Source: a virus
Direction: 5' to 3' (one strand)
Virus record (IMG/VR): IMGVR_UViG_3300008107_008672
Coordinates: 1 to 64,000 of that record
Length of the DNA stretch: 64,000 bases
Shown here: in pieces, positions 8,887 through 18,652 of the stretch
Position numbering within the stretch: the first letter of the stretch is position 1
Layout of the letters: every line of letters starts with the position of its first letter
Made by a program: the position numbers and the translations under genes
Notes under the pieces: model-generated
Databases searched by the model: none
What the model saw: only the letters and a program-made list of their open reading frames with translations
What the model was told of the DNA's origin: nothing

Positions 8887-11442
8887 ATGGCAGATTATTT
8901 TAGTGGCGATAGTTTTGGAGGAGCATTAGGTAACCAAGTTCTTCCTGATGGTGATGCCTTAAAAAGAAAAATAGACGCGCAGAGAGAAACTTGGTTAAAG
9001 GGTATATCAACTACTAAGCACGGTAAAAAAGAAGATCCAACATATCTTCATTTTAGATTTATATTCGACTTTGGTGAAACATCATTTTTGGATGAGGAAA
9101 CTTTTTTAGCACCTTCTCCTCTTTTTAGAAATGCTCAGGACGAACCGGGGGGATCAAACAATCAAGAAATAACTGATATAGCTGGAAGAATAAGAGGAGA
9201 GAAACCAGGAGACAAGGAAAAATCTTATAATATTATAACGGATCCTGCATACCAGCAATCTTTATTAATGATAGATGCTGCTAATAGGGGTAATTTTTAT
9301 ACAGGTACAGATTTCTTTTATGGTAGTAAATTTTTTATAAAAAGTAGGGCAGAGCAAGGAGCTTTTAATATGAACGGAGGAGGAGTAGGTTATATGGGGG
9401 CTCAAGAATTTCTTGGGCAGAGATCTGTAAAAAGAAAACAAATGCTAAAAGCATTTAAAAAAGGCCTAAAGTTTGTTAACGAGAAATGTCCATATTATTT
9501 TCAATCTGTAACCGGATTAGATACTCTACTTAAAATAGATATAAAAAATTTACATAAGGAGGCAGGAAAGCCTTATAGAATGGGGACTTTAACAATAGAT
9601 TGCTTAGAGTCCATAGACATGAGAATGTTTTCTCTTTCAGAACTTTATAGGAAAGCTATATATGATTATACTTACCATAGAGTAATGCTACCTGAAAATT
9701 TAAGGAAGTTTAGAATGTGGCTTGTAGTATCTGAGATAAGAAATATACAGCTATCTTATGGAATTAATGATATATTAAATCCTTTCTCTATTCCGTCTGT
9801 AGCGCAAGGGGCTAATTTTTTAGATAGTTTCAATTCACAAACTGGTCTTTTAAATAATACGGAGGGACTTTTACAAAAAAGTACTTCAAAAGATTCTAAT
9901 TTATATCCATCAGATAAATTTGGATCATATACATTAGGACCATACGCTTTCATTTATCAATTTGATCAATGTGAATTTGATTTTGATGATTCTTATCCGT
10001 CTTATGGTACCCTAGATAATAAAGGAGGATCGGCAGTTAACAGTAAATTTAAAATTCACGTAGGTAGGGTTAAAGATTATAAAATTCAATTTAATGCTTT
10101 AGCTGATGTAATGCAAAAGGATGACAATGTAAAGAATATGGTTCTTTCGGATGTCTGGGGATCAAGAAAAAGTCCTTATGATGATTATGATTATGCTGGA
10201 TCAGCTGGTATAGAAAAGGCAACATTTGACGACAAAGCGGATCCTAAGGAATATTTTACACAACTTGCATCTAATTTTATAACTAATAGTGTTGCAGATC
10301 TTAAAGAACAGGGTGTTACTATAAATGGTGTTAATCTAAGTGCTACTTCATTACAAGGAGCTTTACTTGGAAATATTTATGGATTCGGTGGAATTAGCCC
10401 AGCTTCTGCATTAAGGAGTGCGTATTCGGTAGTAAGTAATATACAAAATTTTAGTGAAAACGGAATACCAAACCCTTTTGCTGATAATAGTCCACAAGCT
10501 AGAGGACTAGGAGGTCCTATTGAAAGGGAAGAGAAGGGACTTTATAGAAACATAACAGAAGATATAAATGAATATAAAGGTAGTGTAACTGTCATACAAA
10601 ACTTAGGTACTGCATATAATGGATCTAGCGCTACCCCTCCAGGATTAGACGAGGATGTTTATCCAACAAATCCTGGAACTTCTTTAGGACTTCCTGATAG
10701 GGAATATCCTAAGCCTGGAGGTGACGAATATAAGAATGTACCAGGATCTGATCTAGGTGTTCCTGGAAGGGTTTATCCTTTAATTAAAGGAGATGTATAT
10801 CCTACTAATCCTGGGACATCACTAGGATTACCCGACCGACAATATCCAGAACCAGGAGGAGATGAATACACAACTAATCCAGGATCAAGCTTGGGTGTTC
10901 CTGATAGGGTTTATCCTGAACTTAACGATGACGTTTATCCTGAAAATAATCCAGAATATCCAACAATATCTGATGATGTTTATACAACTCCACCACAGCC
11001 GGATACACAGAATATAGGCGATGTTTATTCAGGAGAAGATAATCAATATCCGGAAGTTACTGAAAATCAATATGAGATACCATCTTCTACTGAAGTCAAT
11101 AATATAGGTGATGTTTACGAAGAGGATAAAAATGAATACTCACAAATAAACGAGAAGGTGTACGAGGATAGGATTAATCTAGAAAGTGCGCCTTTAGGCG
11201 AAGTATATGATAAGAATAAGGCTGTTTACGGACAGATAAATGATGATGAATACAAAGATTCTGGCTCTTTTAAAGAGGGATTAAATGAGGATGTTTATAA
11301 AACTGTACCTGGTAGAGATCTAGGAGCTCCTGGGAGAAATTACAATTCTTTAAATAGCGACGAATATAAAACAGAAAACTCGCCAGTTAATGTTTCTAGA
11401 ATAGGTAGAATTTATCCTTCGGCTAATAATGAAAACAATTAA
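8887..11442 (+). CDS. Large virion protein with C-terminal 15/23-residue tandem repeats
   Basis: The 851-residue protein is unrecognised. Residues 1 to about 585 look like a folded structural domain. From about residue 588 (base 10650) to the end it is built of repeats that each begin D-[VE]-Y. Four 23-residue units come first (DVYPTNPGTSLGLPD plus an 8-residue REYPKPGG-like extension). Mostly 15-residue units follow, and another 23-residue unit appears near 11298. Two of the 23-residue units are almost identical in protein but differ at many synonymous sites in DNA. It lies between hub and spike genes, so a baseplate or tail-tip location is likely. The repeat region probably forms an extended fibrous or beta-solenoid structure (inference). 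Confidence 0.6.
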   Translation: MADYFSGDSFGGALGNQVLPDGDALKRKIDAQRETWLKGISTTKHGKKEDPTYLHFRFIFDFGETSFLDEETFLAPSPLFRNAQDEPGGSNNQEITDIAGRIRGEKPGDKEKSYNIITDPAYQQSLLMIDAANRGNFYTGTDFFYGSKFFIKSRAEQGAFNMNGGGVGYMGAQEFLGQRSVKRKQMLKAFKKGLKFVNEKCPYYFQSVTGLDTLLKIDIKNLHKEAGKPYRMGTLTIDCLESIDMRMFSLSELYRKAIYDYTYHRVMLPENLRKFRMWLVVSEIRNIQLSYGINDILNPFSIPSVAQGANFLDSFNSQTGLLNNTEGLLQKSTSKDSNLYPSDKFGSYTLGPYAFIYQFDQCEFDFDDSYPSYGTLDNKGGSAVNSKFKIHVGRVKDYKIQFNALADVMQKDDNVKNMVLSDVWGSRKSPYDDYDYAGSAGIEKATFDDKADPKEYFTQLASNFITNSVADLKEQGVTINGVNLSATSLQGALLGNIYGFGGISPASALRSAYSVVSNIQNFSENGIPNPFADNSPQARGLGGPIEREEKGLYRNITEDINEYKGSVTVIQNLGTAYNGSSATPPGLDEDVYPTNPGTSLGLPDREYPKPGGDEYKNVPGSDLGVPGRVYPLIKGDVYPTNPGTSLGLPDRQYPEPGGDEYTTNPGSSLGVPDRVYPELNDDVYPENNPEYPTISDDVYTTPPQPDTQNIGDVYSGEDNQYPEVTENQYEIPSSTEVNNIGDVYEEDKNEYSQINEKVYEDRINLESAPLGEVYDKNKAVYGQINDDEYKDSGSFKEGLNEDVYKTVPGRDLGAPGRNYNSLNSDEYKTENSPVNVSRIGRIYPSANNENN
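10648..11355 (+). repeat. Protein-level tandem repeat region (15/23-residue units) within the 851-residue virion gene
   Basis: Units start with Asp-(Val/Glu)-Tyr and are spaced at 23 residues four times (from about 10654), then at 15 residues for seven units (from about 10975), then at 23 again (from about 11290). The 23-residue unit is a 15-residue core containing NPGxSLGxPD plus an 8-residue R-x-Y-P-x-x-x-G extension. At DNA level the copies have diverged, mostly at third codon positions, so this is not a recent slippage repeat. Confidence 0.8.
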
Positions 11443-11464
11443 GGTAATCCTTATATAATTAAAA

Positions 11465-12391
11465 ATGGGATTAGTAGACAGAAATAAATTAGAAAGACCT
11501 AATATTGAGATCTCTCATTATTTAGGTGTTGTTGTAGATAACAAGGATCCAGAATTCAAAGGTAGAGCTAAGATTAGAGTCTTTGGGGTTTTTGATCCAG
11601 ATATACTAGACGAGGATCTTCCTTGGGCACATCAAAGATTTGAACAGAGTTATGGATTAGGAGGAGGATCTGGTAGAATGTCTGTTCCTAAATTAGGATC
11701 GGTAGTTCACGTTCAATTTAATAATGGTAATTATTATAGTCCAGAATACAAAGCTGTACAGGAACTTGCTCCAGATTTAATTGAAGAGATAAGTGCTAGT
11801 TATGATGGAGCTCATTCTATTATTTATGATGGGATAGAGAGACTTAAAATGTATTATACTGTAGAGAAAGGTCTTGTAATAGATTTAAAAGAATCTAAAA
11901 TTATAATAAGAAATGATAACTCTATACTAATAACTCATGCTGATGACACATCATCTATAGAATTAAAAGGCGGAAAGATAACTAAGTATGCGGATCAAGA
12001 AATAGAGAATACTGCTATAACAAGAATTAAACATAGTTCTGAAGAAGTTTGGATGGACGGAAAAACAACCAACTTGGGTCATTCTCCTTTGTTCTCTGCT
12101 GTATGTGCAGAACCTCTTTGGGACTTTCTTAAAAAATTAGCAATATCTATAGACAGTAAACTTCCAGCTACCCCAGGGGTTAATTCAACTTTAGCATCTA
12201 GCTTTGAACAGCTTGCTACAAGTCAGACTGTTAGAGTAACAAGAGAAAATTCCCCTGATTTTCCTGTTGTTCCAATAAATAATGATTCTCCGGTAGGTAT
12301 ACCTAATCCGACAGGAGCAGGTGTAACAGGAGCAGGTGTAACAGGATCTGCTACAGGACCTACTGGAGCTACAGGAATAACAGGAGTTTAG
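11465..12391 (+). CDS. 5: Baseplate spike protein, gp5-like OB-fold/beta-helix without lysozyme domain
   Basis: The 308-residue protein starts with the OB-fold of spike proteins: HYLGVVVDNKDPEFKGRAKI then RVFGVFD, and LPWAHQRFEQSYG with SVPKLGSVVHVQF. This resembles the gp5 N-terminal domain and VgrG/gpV spikes. A beta-strand-rich middle (EKGLVIDLKESKIIIRNDNS then SIELKGGKI) and a NLGHSPLFSAVCAEPLWDFL segment follow. It ends in a Gly-Thr-rich collagen-like tail (GAGVTGAGVTGSATGPTG). The lysozyme domain of T4 gp5 is absent. Spikes pierce the outer membrane as the tail contracts. Confidence 0.7.
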   Translation: MGLVDRNKLERPNIEISHYLGVVVDNKDPEFKGRAKIRVFGVFDPDILDEDLPWAHQRFEQSYGLGGGSGRMSVPKLGSVVHVQFNNGNYYSPEYKAVQELAPDLIEEISASYDGAHSIIYDGIERLKMYYTVEKGLVIDLKESKIIIRNDNSILITHADDTSSIELKGGKITKYADQEIENTAITRIKHSSEEVWMDGKTTNLGHSPLFSAVCAEPLWDFLKKLAISIDSKLPATPGVNSTLASSFEQLATSQTVRVTRENSPDFPVVPINNDSPVGIPNPTGAGVTGAGVTGSATGPTGATGITGV

Positions 12392-12392
12392 T

Positions 12393-15300
12393 ATGGCAGA
12401 GGAAATAGGATCTAGAATAGATGAATTATTAGGAAAGGATTTTTCTCAAATGTCTACTGATGAGATATTAAATATAATATCAGGTGGACAAGATTTTAAT
12501 ATACCTTATGAGGATTTACAATCTAAAGAGGGATTTAATAAGGAATTAGAAAAAAGTCAAAAGGAAGTAGATAACATAATAGATAGCTTAAAACCTCAAG
12601 GTCCTCCTATATCATTAAAAAAAATAGAGGACCTATCTTGTAAATATGAGGGAGACGATTTATATAGTAGAATCATTTTAGAATCTATAAAAAAAGAGGA
12701 TAAAAAATTATACGAGGAGCTTGTAAATTCTGATGAGTATAAGAAAAATATATCCGTAACAGAAAAGGATCTAGGAGTAAGTGTAGGAAATAGGGATCTT
12801 GGTTTTTCTAAAAAAATACCTTCATCAGGAATAACTAAATATCTGAAAGGAAAAAACCAGGATTTATTAGAAAAAATAAATGAAAAAATATTTGATAATA
12901 TAGATCCTCTAATCTTAGGAAAACCTTCTAACTCTGGTTCAAGAAAGAAAAGAAAAATGAAAGTTCTAGGTTTTGATATACCCCTAGAATTTATAATGAA
13001 TAAAACACAAATAGTCCATGTAAAGATAGGAGGAGACGATCTAAGCATAGACGGAGCATTAGAAAAAATAAACGGTTTATTAAAAGACCAGAATGCAAAT
13101 ACTAATCCTTGTGATGGAGTTGAAAATTCAAGCTCTGAAAGGATAGACGGATTTGATGCTAATTTTTTTCCTGATGGTGATGATCCAATTATAGATGATG
13201 ATTGTTTACCCGGAGTACCAGAAGATCCTATAACTGGAGATCCTATATTAACTAAGTCTTCGTTCGAAGATATATTAGACGAATTTTGTGATCCGCCAAC
13301 ATACGAATTCAATAGAGAAACTTTACCAGATCCAGTACCATCTCCGGTAGATGTTAATGCAATAGATTCTTGTATATCATCAGCTCTAGATAAAAGTAAA
13401 AAGCTTGAGGAGGACATAAAATTATTAGCTAGATGGCAAAATTTAGAAAGAAGTCTAGAGGAAATTTTATATCATTATGAGGGGATATACGAATATCAGA
13501 AATCTTTATATGAGAATTGGATTGCTAGAGTTCCTAAAAATGATGGTGGTGATCCTAGCGATTTTGGTTTAGGGATCGAAATATTAACTTATAACGATGA
13601 AATAAAAGCGTATAAGAAAGAATTAATCGATCAGAATACTAAATATAGTAACGACAAAAAGATCTTCTTAGAGAACAACAATATATTTACAGAGGATCTT
13701 TTTTTATTGAACGTTTATGATACAGAATTAAGCGATCCGGATTTAGAGATTCTTTTTAATAATCAAATAAATGCCAACAAATCTCCTATAACTTACGAAG
13801 AGTCCACTGCATCTTGGCCAGTTTCCGAAGGAATAATAAAATTTAAGGAAAATGTAGAGGATATAAGAATAATAATTATAGAAAGGAATTTTATAGGAAT
13901 ATTAGAAAATAAAATAAAAGAAACGGAGGATTTATTAAATGCCTCTATTTCTACTCTGGAAGAAAGAAAGCAAGCTCCTGTTACCATAGGAGATGTTGAA
14001 AAATCTTTTATTCCAACCAATACTGCAACAACTGATTTATATGGTCAAGGAAATTCATCACTAGATATAAACGAAAGAGTATTTAAAAGCAGTGCACAAA
14101 ATCTAGCTACCGGTCTTTCTTACACATACGATTCCTATGGGTACGATTTTTTAGAAGCATTAAAAAAATTCTCAATAAGATACCAAACTAAATTCGTAAA
14201 GTCACTAAGTGAATTACAATTCGAGCTATCGTTCGTATCTGATTACGGCTTTCCTTTACCTTATAAAAAAGTTAAAAAACCGGGAAAGATTACTTTCTCC
14301 GGATCATCTGCTGAGCCTTTATCAGAGGTAGATGAACCAGATGCTGAAAAAATAAAAATAGGAAATGAATATTCTGGCAATGGTGGAATATTGGGAGGTA
14401 CTAAAGCTGACTATTTAACATCATATCAGTATATAAAGATAAACAATATAAAGACAGGATTTCCTGATGTTGCTAAGTTCTATGATTTTATAGAAAAAAT
14501 AATTAAAACAAATGACTCTAAGCAATCTATAATAGATAAAATAGTAGAGGATAGAGGAATATTATACGGGCAACTCATAGAAAAATCTTCTTCTAATTGG
14601 CTTTTCTTTACCGCAGAAGAAAGAGGAGATAATGATGCTAGAGATCCTTCAAAAAACAGACCTTCAAGTTTCACACAAGACGGAGAACCAACACCAGTTT
14701 TTACAGATTTCTATAGTAATTTTAAACCTAAGTGGGATGAAAAATATAGACAAAGCAAATCGCAGTATATAGACCCTGCTATAAAAGATATAAGAGATAA
14801 AGCAATAAAGGCTGGAGAGGGATTAGCAAAAACACTACCTGCTTCTGATGTAATAGGTATTAGAATATATGAAAATTATTTAGATGTAAAAAATAAGTAC
14901 GAGCAGATAAGGGATACTATGCTTCTTGCTTCACAAAAGGTTAGTGAGATAAACGATTCTGTAAGCCCGGAGAATGTTAAAAAAAGATTTTCTGATGTTA
15001 AATGTGCAGGAGTAAATAATGAGCCAGACGAGGATGATCCTGAGAATTGCCCCCCTATTTGTTGTGGCGAGCCTGGTTCTGATTTTAAAACAAAAAATTA
15101 TTTATTATCATCTCCTCCTAGCTCTGATTGTCCAACCATTTTTCAAAGGTGCTGGTGGAAACAATTTTGTAAGGATGTAACAAAAGTTGGTCTTTTGCCA
15201 TACCCTAACGGTCTTCCTCCAATTGAAGATACTAAATACTTTTTATCCCAGGGTCCTTCAGTAAGATTGGGATTAAAATATTGGCCCGTGGGATATCTTC

Positions 15301-17483
15301 CGCCATCTTTTATACCTATACCTTTTCCTAATCCTATAGACGGAAATCCTTATATAAGGATACCGCTTCCTATGATATGGACTATAGTACCTCCTATATT
15401 AATACCCCTTCCTTTTAATTTGGGATTGCTGGTTATATTCATTCCTTTTATAGGAGGGTTTATGCCAACCCCGCTTGTCTACATAAAAGAGTTTTTAACG
15501 GGGAGTTCTTTTTTCCTTACCGGATTAAGAGGACCCAGATTTATTCCTAGAAAATCTGATCCTGTTATAAAAGATCCTTTTGAAAAAATTAAGCAAGCTC
15601 TATCTTTTGGTATACCTGATAAATTGATACCGCTTCCTGGATTTGGATTAGATAACCAGGATTCTAAACAAAGGGTTTTAGAAGGGATAAGGAGTAATTT
15701 ATCAAAAATATTTGATAGTGTTCCTCCTCCTGGTGATATACAGAAAATTAGAGAACAACAACAAAAGGAAAGAGAACTTAAAAAATCAATAAGGGATAAA
15801 GAGAGGGATTATAAAAACAAGAGCGCATTGCTTGATATTCCTAAGCCAGATTTAACAGAAGAAAAAAAACAGCTAGATCTTTTAGTAAATCAAAGAAAGG
15901 AATCATTAAAAACTGTAATAAAAAACTATCTAGATAAAAGTATACCAGATCCTAAATCTATATACTTTCCTAAGGATAAGGATAAATTAAAAATTGATAT
16001 ACCTGGTATAATAAGATCCCTTAGAATATTAAAGGAGATGAAAGCAAGTTTAGTTCCTATAGATTGCCCCAACTTTATAAACTTTAAAGATGAGATGAGA
16101 GAGGTACTTAAACTTATGAAAATAGTTTGTCCACCTAAATATTTCTTAGAAAATTTTGAAGTTGCTAATTCAAGCAAGATATTCCTAAGAAGAGATAGGG
16201 ATCCTAGACTTATGTCAGATGACGAATTTAATGATCTTGTTAAACTGATAAGAGGTGCGTCTTTAATAATAACCAAGATAATTTTATGGGGTAATAGATT
16301 CTCTGTTATTAAAAAAGTAAGGGATGGTGCATTTTCAATAGTTGAAAGTAGTGAATTTGAAGGAATTTTTAAATTCCCAGAGATAAAGATAACGAATTCT
16401 GCGCCTAGAACATTAAAATTTTTAAGAAAAAAAAATCCCATTATAGAGGCTATTAAATTTAGAATAATGGAGGGTCTTTCTACAATAGAATATAGGAAAG
16501 AAGATTTTTCTAGATATGTTAGATATGAAGGAGAAAATCCTATATTGGTTATAAGAGTAAAAGATTTAAAGAAATTGGTTTCTAAAAAACTTGGACTTAG
16601 CAGAATAGGCCCTTTTGATCCAGTTAGACCACTAGATGAGGAAGATCCTTTAATTTCTAATTTTCCGTATCCTAAAGGACCACTTTCATGCTTAAGTGCT
16701 CTTAACGGAGGATTTGGTAATGCTGTTGCTGCTTTTGAAATGCCTACGGTTTTTCCACTTAAGCAAGATCAACTAACACAAACCCCAGGCCTTGGTGGAA
16801 TTATACAAGTAACTATACCAGGATCTAAAATAAAATCGTTTCTAATAGAGGCTCTAATAAAAAGTCTAGATAATGGTTCATTGGAAGCAGCTATGCCTGA
16901 AATAAAAGATGTTGATTCACCTAAATTTTTAAATCTTAATCCTGAGGATATTCAAAAGATGTCTAAAAATTTAGTATTAGATCTAGTAAATCCAGAATCT
17001 CCTGAAGTTCCAGCATTCTTAAATATTTTAAACGTTCCAGTATTTCCCCCTGCTAGACCAACTGATATGATAGAGCAGGCTCTAATAGGGTTAGGTGCTC
17101 CTCCTCCTGCTAGAATAGTATATAGCTTATTCTGGGAATATTATAAAAGTTTACCTAAAACTCCACTGGGAGATAAATTAGTATTCCCTAAGGTTTCTGC
17201 TTCTGCAGAACTACTTTCAAAAATACCTTGGCCATTAGCTGTACTATTAGGAAGAAACTTATTAAACATTTTAAATCCTATAATAATGAGCGACGATCAT
17301 CCTGCTTGGAGAAGAATGAGCTTAAGAAACACTTATTATGTTGTTTATATAGATGAATTCTTAAGAAGCGCAGCTGATGTTTCAGGATTGTTTAAATTTT
17401 TCTTAGGCTCTGCAGATCCTGTGTATCCTATCCCCGAATTGCCATCTGAATTAAAAAAAGCTTTTAATTTGAAAAAATATTAA
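12393..17483 (+). CDS. Giant virion structural protein (1696 residues), unrecognised
   Basis: The start overlaps the spike stop region by one base spacing. The N-terminal third is acidic and helical with several coiled-coil stretches (for example residues 335-380 and 430-560). Around residues 960-1040 (bases 15270-15515) there is a striking hydrophobic, proline-rich segment with repeats of the type IPLPxxx and IPFP that is too proline-rich for ordinary membrane helices. It is followed by a basic, charged helix (about 1100-1170) and more structured sequence. Length and position inside the baseplate cluster suggest a tail component; tape-measure function is possible but the sequence is not the usual long uninterrupted helix. 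No catalytic motifs are visible. Confidence 0.5.
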   Translation: MAEEIGSRIDELLGKDFSQMSTDEILNIISGGQDFNIPYEDLQSKEGFNKELEKSQKEVDNIIDSLKPQGPPISLKKIEDLSCKYEGDDLYSRIILESIKKEDKKLYEELVNSDEYKKNISVTEKDLGVSVGNRDLGFSKKIPSSGITKYLKGKNQDLLEKINEKIFDNIDPLILGKPSNSGSRKKRKMKVLGFDIPLEFIMNKTQIVHVKIGGDDLSIDGALEKINGLLKDQNANTNPCDGVENSSSERIDGFDANFFPDGDDPIIDDDCLPGVPEDPITGDPILTKSSFEDILDEFCDPPTYEFNRETLPDPVPSPVDVNAIDSCISSALDKSKKLEEDIKLLARWQNLERSLEEILYHYEGIYEYQKSLYENWIARVPKNDGGDPSDFGLGIEILTYNDEIKAYKKELIDQNTKYSNDKKIFLENNNIFTEDLFLLNVYDTELSDPDLEILFNNQINANKSPITYEESTASWPVSEGIIKFKENVEDIRIIIIERNFIGILENKIKETEDLLNASISTLEERKQAPVTIGDVEKSFIPTNTATTDLYGQGNSSLDINERVFKSSAQNLATGLSYTYDSYGYDFLEALKKFSIRYQTKFVKSLSELQFELSFVSDYGFPLPYKKVKKPGKITFSGSSAEPLSEVDEPDAEKIKIGNEYSGNGGILGGTKADYLTSYQYIKINNIKTGFPDVAKFYDFIEKIIKTNDSKQSIIDKIVEDRGILYGQLIEKSSSNWLFFTAEERGDNDARDPSKNRPSSFTQDGEPTPVFTDFYSNFKPKWDEKYRQSKSQYIDPAIKDIRDKAIKAGEGLAKTLPASDVIGIRIYENYLDVKNKYEQIRDTMLLASQKVSEINDSVSPENVKKRFSDVKCAGVNNEPDEDDPENCPPICCGEPGSDFKTKNYLLSSPPSSDCPTIFQRCWWKQFCKDVTKVGLLPYPNGLPPIEDTKYFLSQGPSVRLGLKYWPVGYLPPSFIPIPFPNPIDGNPYIRIPLPMIWTIVPPILIPLPFNLGLLVIFIPFIGGFMPTPLVYIKEFLTGSSFFLTGLRGPRFIPRKSDPVIKDPFEKIKQALSFGIPDKLIPLPGFGLDNQDSKQRVLEGIRSNLSKIFDSVPPPGDIQKIREQQQKERELKKSIRDKERDYKNKSALLDIPKPDLTEEKKQLDLLVNQRKESLKTVIKNYLDKSIPDPKSIYFPKDKDKLKIDIPGIIRSLRILKEMKASLVPIDCPNFINFKDEMREVLKLMKIVCPPKYFLENFEVANSSKIFLRRDRDPRLMSDDEFNDLVKLIRGASLIITKIILWGNRFSVIKKVRDGAFSIVESSEFEGIFKFPEIKITNSAPRTLKFLRKKNPIIEAIKFRIMEGLSTIEYRKEDFSRYVRYEGENPILVIRVKDLKKLVSKKLGLSRIGPFDPVRPLDEEDPLISNFPYPKGPLSCLSALNGGFGNAVAAFEMPTVFPLKQDQLTQTPGLGGIIQVTIPGSKIKSFLIEALIKSLDNGSLEAAMPEIKDVDSPKFLNLNPEDIQKMSKNLVLDLVNPESPEVPAFLNILNVPVFPPARPTDMIEQALIGLGAPPPARIVYSLFWEYYKSLPKTPLGDKLVFPKVSASAELLSKIPWPLAVLLGRNLLNILNPIIMSDDHPAWRRMSLRNTYYVVYIDEFLRSAADVSGLFKFFLGSADPVYPIPELPSELKKAFNLKKY

Positions 17484-17487
17484 TTTC

Positions 17488-17509
17488 TTGGAAATTTTAA
17501 TCCAATTTT
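17488..17509 (+). terminator. Weak intrinsic-terminator-like hairpin
   Basis: A 5-bp stem TTGGA / TCCAA encloses an 8-base AT loop and is followed by TTTTA. It lies 5 bases after the stop of the 1696-residue gene and before the S1-domain gene. The stem is short, so termination would be partial at best. Confidence 0.25.
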
Positions 17510-17539
17510 ATAGTATAAACCAATACAAACCCAAATAAC

Positions 17540-18649
17540 ATGAAAAATAAAAATTTTAGTTTTTTCGAATATGACACAGAAGAAAGGGAAAAACTAGCTT
17601 CACTTTACGGAAATACATTTCCTGACGACTCAGCGAAAATATCGGGTAAAGATTTGCAAAACAATTCAGTAGAAAAAATTACAGTAACATCTGTTGATCC
17701 TGATAAAGGAATAGCTTTAGGAGAGACCACTTTTGGTCAAACTATTGTAATAGACACGAAGAAGGAAGAAAAGAATATGAGAAAGCTTGGATATCCTTCG
17801 ATAGAGATGAATCCAGGTCACGTATTAGATGTTGTGATAACTAAGGATTCTTCTGGATCTTTCAATGGATCTGTTTCTGCTGGATATGAAAAAGCACTTA
17901 AAAGAGAATTACATAGATCAATAAAAGAAGAGGACTGCGCTTTCAAGGTTAAAGTTAAGAATGTTTGTAACGGAGGATTCATGGTTGATCTATCTGGAAT
18001 TGAATGTTTCCTTCCTGGAAGTCTAGCTGCAGCAAACAGAATTATGAATTTTGCAGATTATGTAGGTAAAGAACTAAACGTGATGGTTGAAGTCTACGAT
18101 CAGAAAAGAGATATTTTTGTTGTATCATTTAAGAAATATTTAAGAAAAATTATAGATCGTGCAGTTCAAGATCTTTCTTTCTCTAATAAATATCAAGGTA
18201 ATGTTACAGGACTATCAGGTAATGGAGTATTTGTAGAATGGGATGATATCTATACAGGAATCATACCTATGGACGATACAAACAGAGGAAATCTAGAAAA
18301 ATATAAAGCTGGTGATAGCATCGAATTTTATGTAATGGATATTAAAAATCCACAAAGAATAAATTTATCAGTTACCCAACCAAACGAGAAGATGAAAAAT
18401 ATCCAAGAAATGAAGGATACTTCTTCTGAAGTTTTGGGGGAAAATACCGATTTGAAAATATATAAAGGAGAGGTTACTAAAATTAAAACTTTCGGTATTT
18501 TCATAAAGATGGAAAATGGTCTAACTGGTCTTATCGAAAAAGAAAAATTAGTAAACTCTATTAAAGAATACGAGGTTGGAGAATCGGTTGATTTTTCGAT
18601 CTTAAGCGTGGATAGTTCCACACTTAAAATACAATTAATAGAGAAATAA
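17540..18649 (+). CDS. Multi-S1-domain RNA-binding protein
   Basis: The 369-residue protein consists of OB-fold S1-type domains. Clear copies are at about residues 130-206 (KVKVKNVCNGGFMVDLSGIE, then CFLPGSL), 213-282 (YQGNVTGLSGNGVFVEWDDI with TGIIP) and 305-366 (YKGEVTKIKTFGIFIKMENG with LTGLIE). A degenerate copy may occupy residues 45-120. This is the architecture of ribosomal protein S1 and related RNA-binding proteins. A phage S1-like protein could bias translation or stabilise phage mRNA (inference). It lies within the baseplate module with its own 56-base leader and is followed 3 bases later by the amidoligase-like gene. Confidence 0.8.
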   Translation: MKNKNFSFFEYDTEEREKLASLYGNTFPDDSAKISGKDLQNNSVEKITVTSVDPDKGIALGETTFGQTIVIDTKKEEKNMRKLGYPSIEMNPGHVLDVVITKDSSGSFNGSVSAGYEKALKRELHRSIKEEDCAFKVKVKNVCNGGFMVDLSGIECFLPGSLAAANRIMNFADYVGKELNVMVEVYDQKRDIFVVSFKKYLRKIIDRAVQDLSFSNKYQGNVTGLSGNGVFVEWDDIYTGIIPMDDTNRGNLEKYKAGDSIEFYVMDIKNPQRINLSVTQPNEKMKNIQEMKDTSSEVLGENTDLKIYKGEVTKIKTFGIFIKMENGLTGLIEKEKLVNSIKEYEVGESVDFSILSVDSSTLKIQLIEK

Positions 18650-18652
18650 AAA

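Noticed and set aside
10648-11355. CRISPR-like or direct DNA repeat array
   Set aside because: The repeat is at protein level with diverged DNA and no constant spacer, so it is a coding tandem repeat and not a CRISPR array.
12313-12345. 15-base direct repeat in the spike gene
   Set aside because: It encodes the Gly-Val-Thr collagen-like tail and is explained by coding repeats.
12596-13417. Long minus-strand open frame (273 codons) inside the 1696-residue virion gene
   Set aside because: It lies wholly within a strongly supported plus-strand gene, has a Ser/Ile/Leu-dominated composition typical of antisense shadows in AT-rich sequence, and has no recognisable domain.
15926-16441. Minus-strand open frame of 171 codons
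   Set aside because: Antisense shadow of the same giant gene, with hydrophobic Leu/Ile/Ser-rich nonsense composition and no motif.
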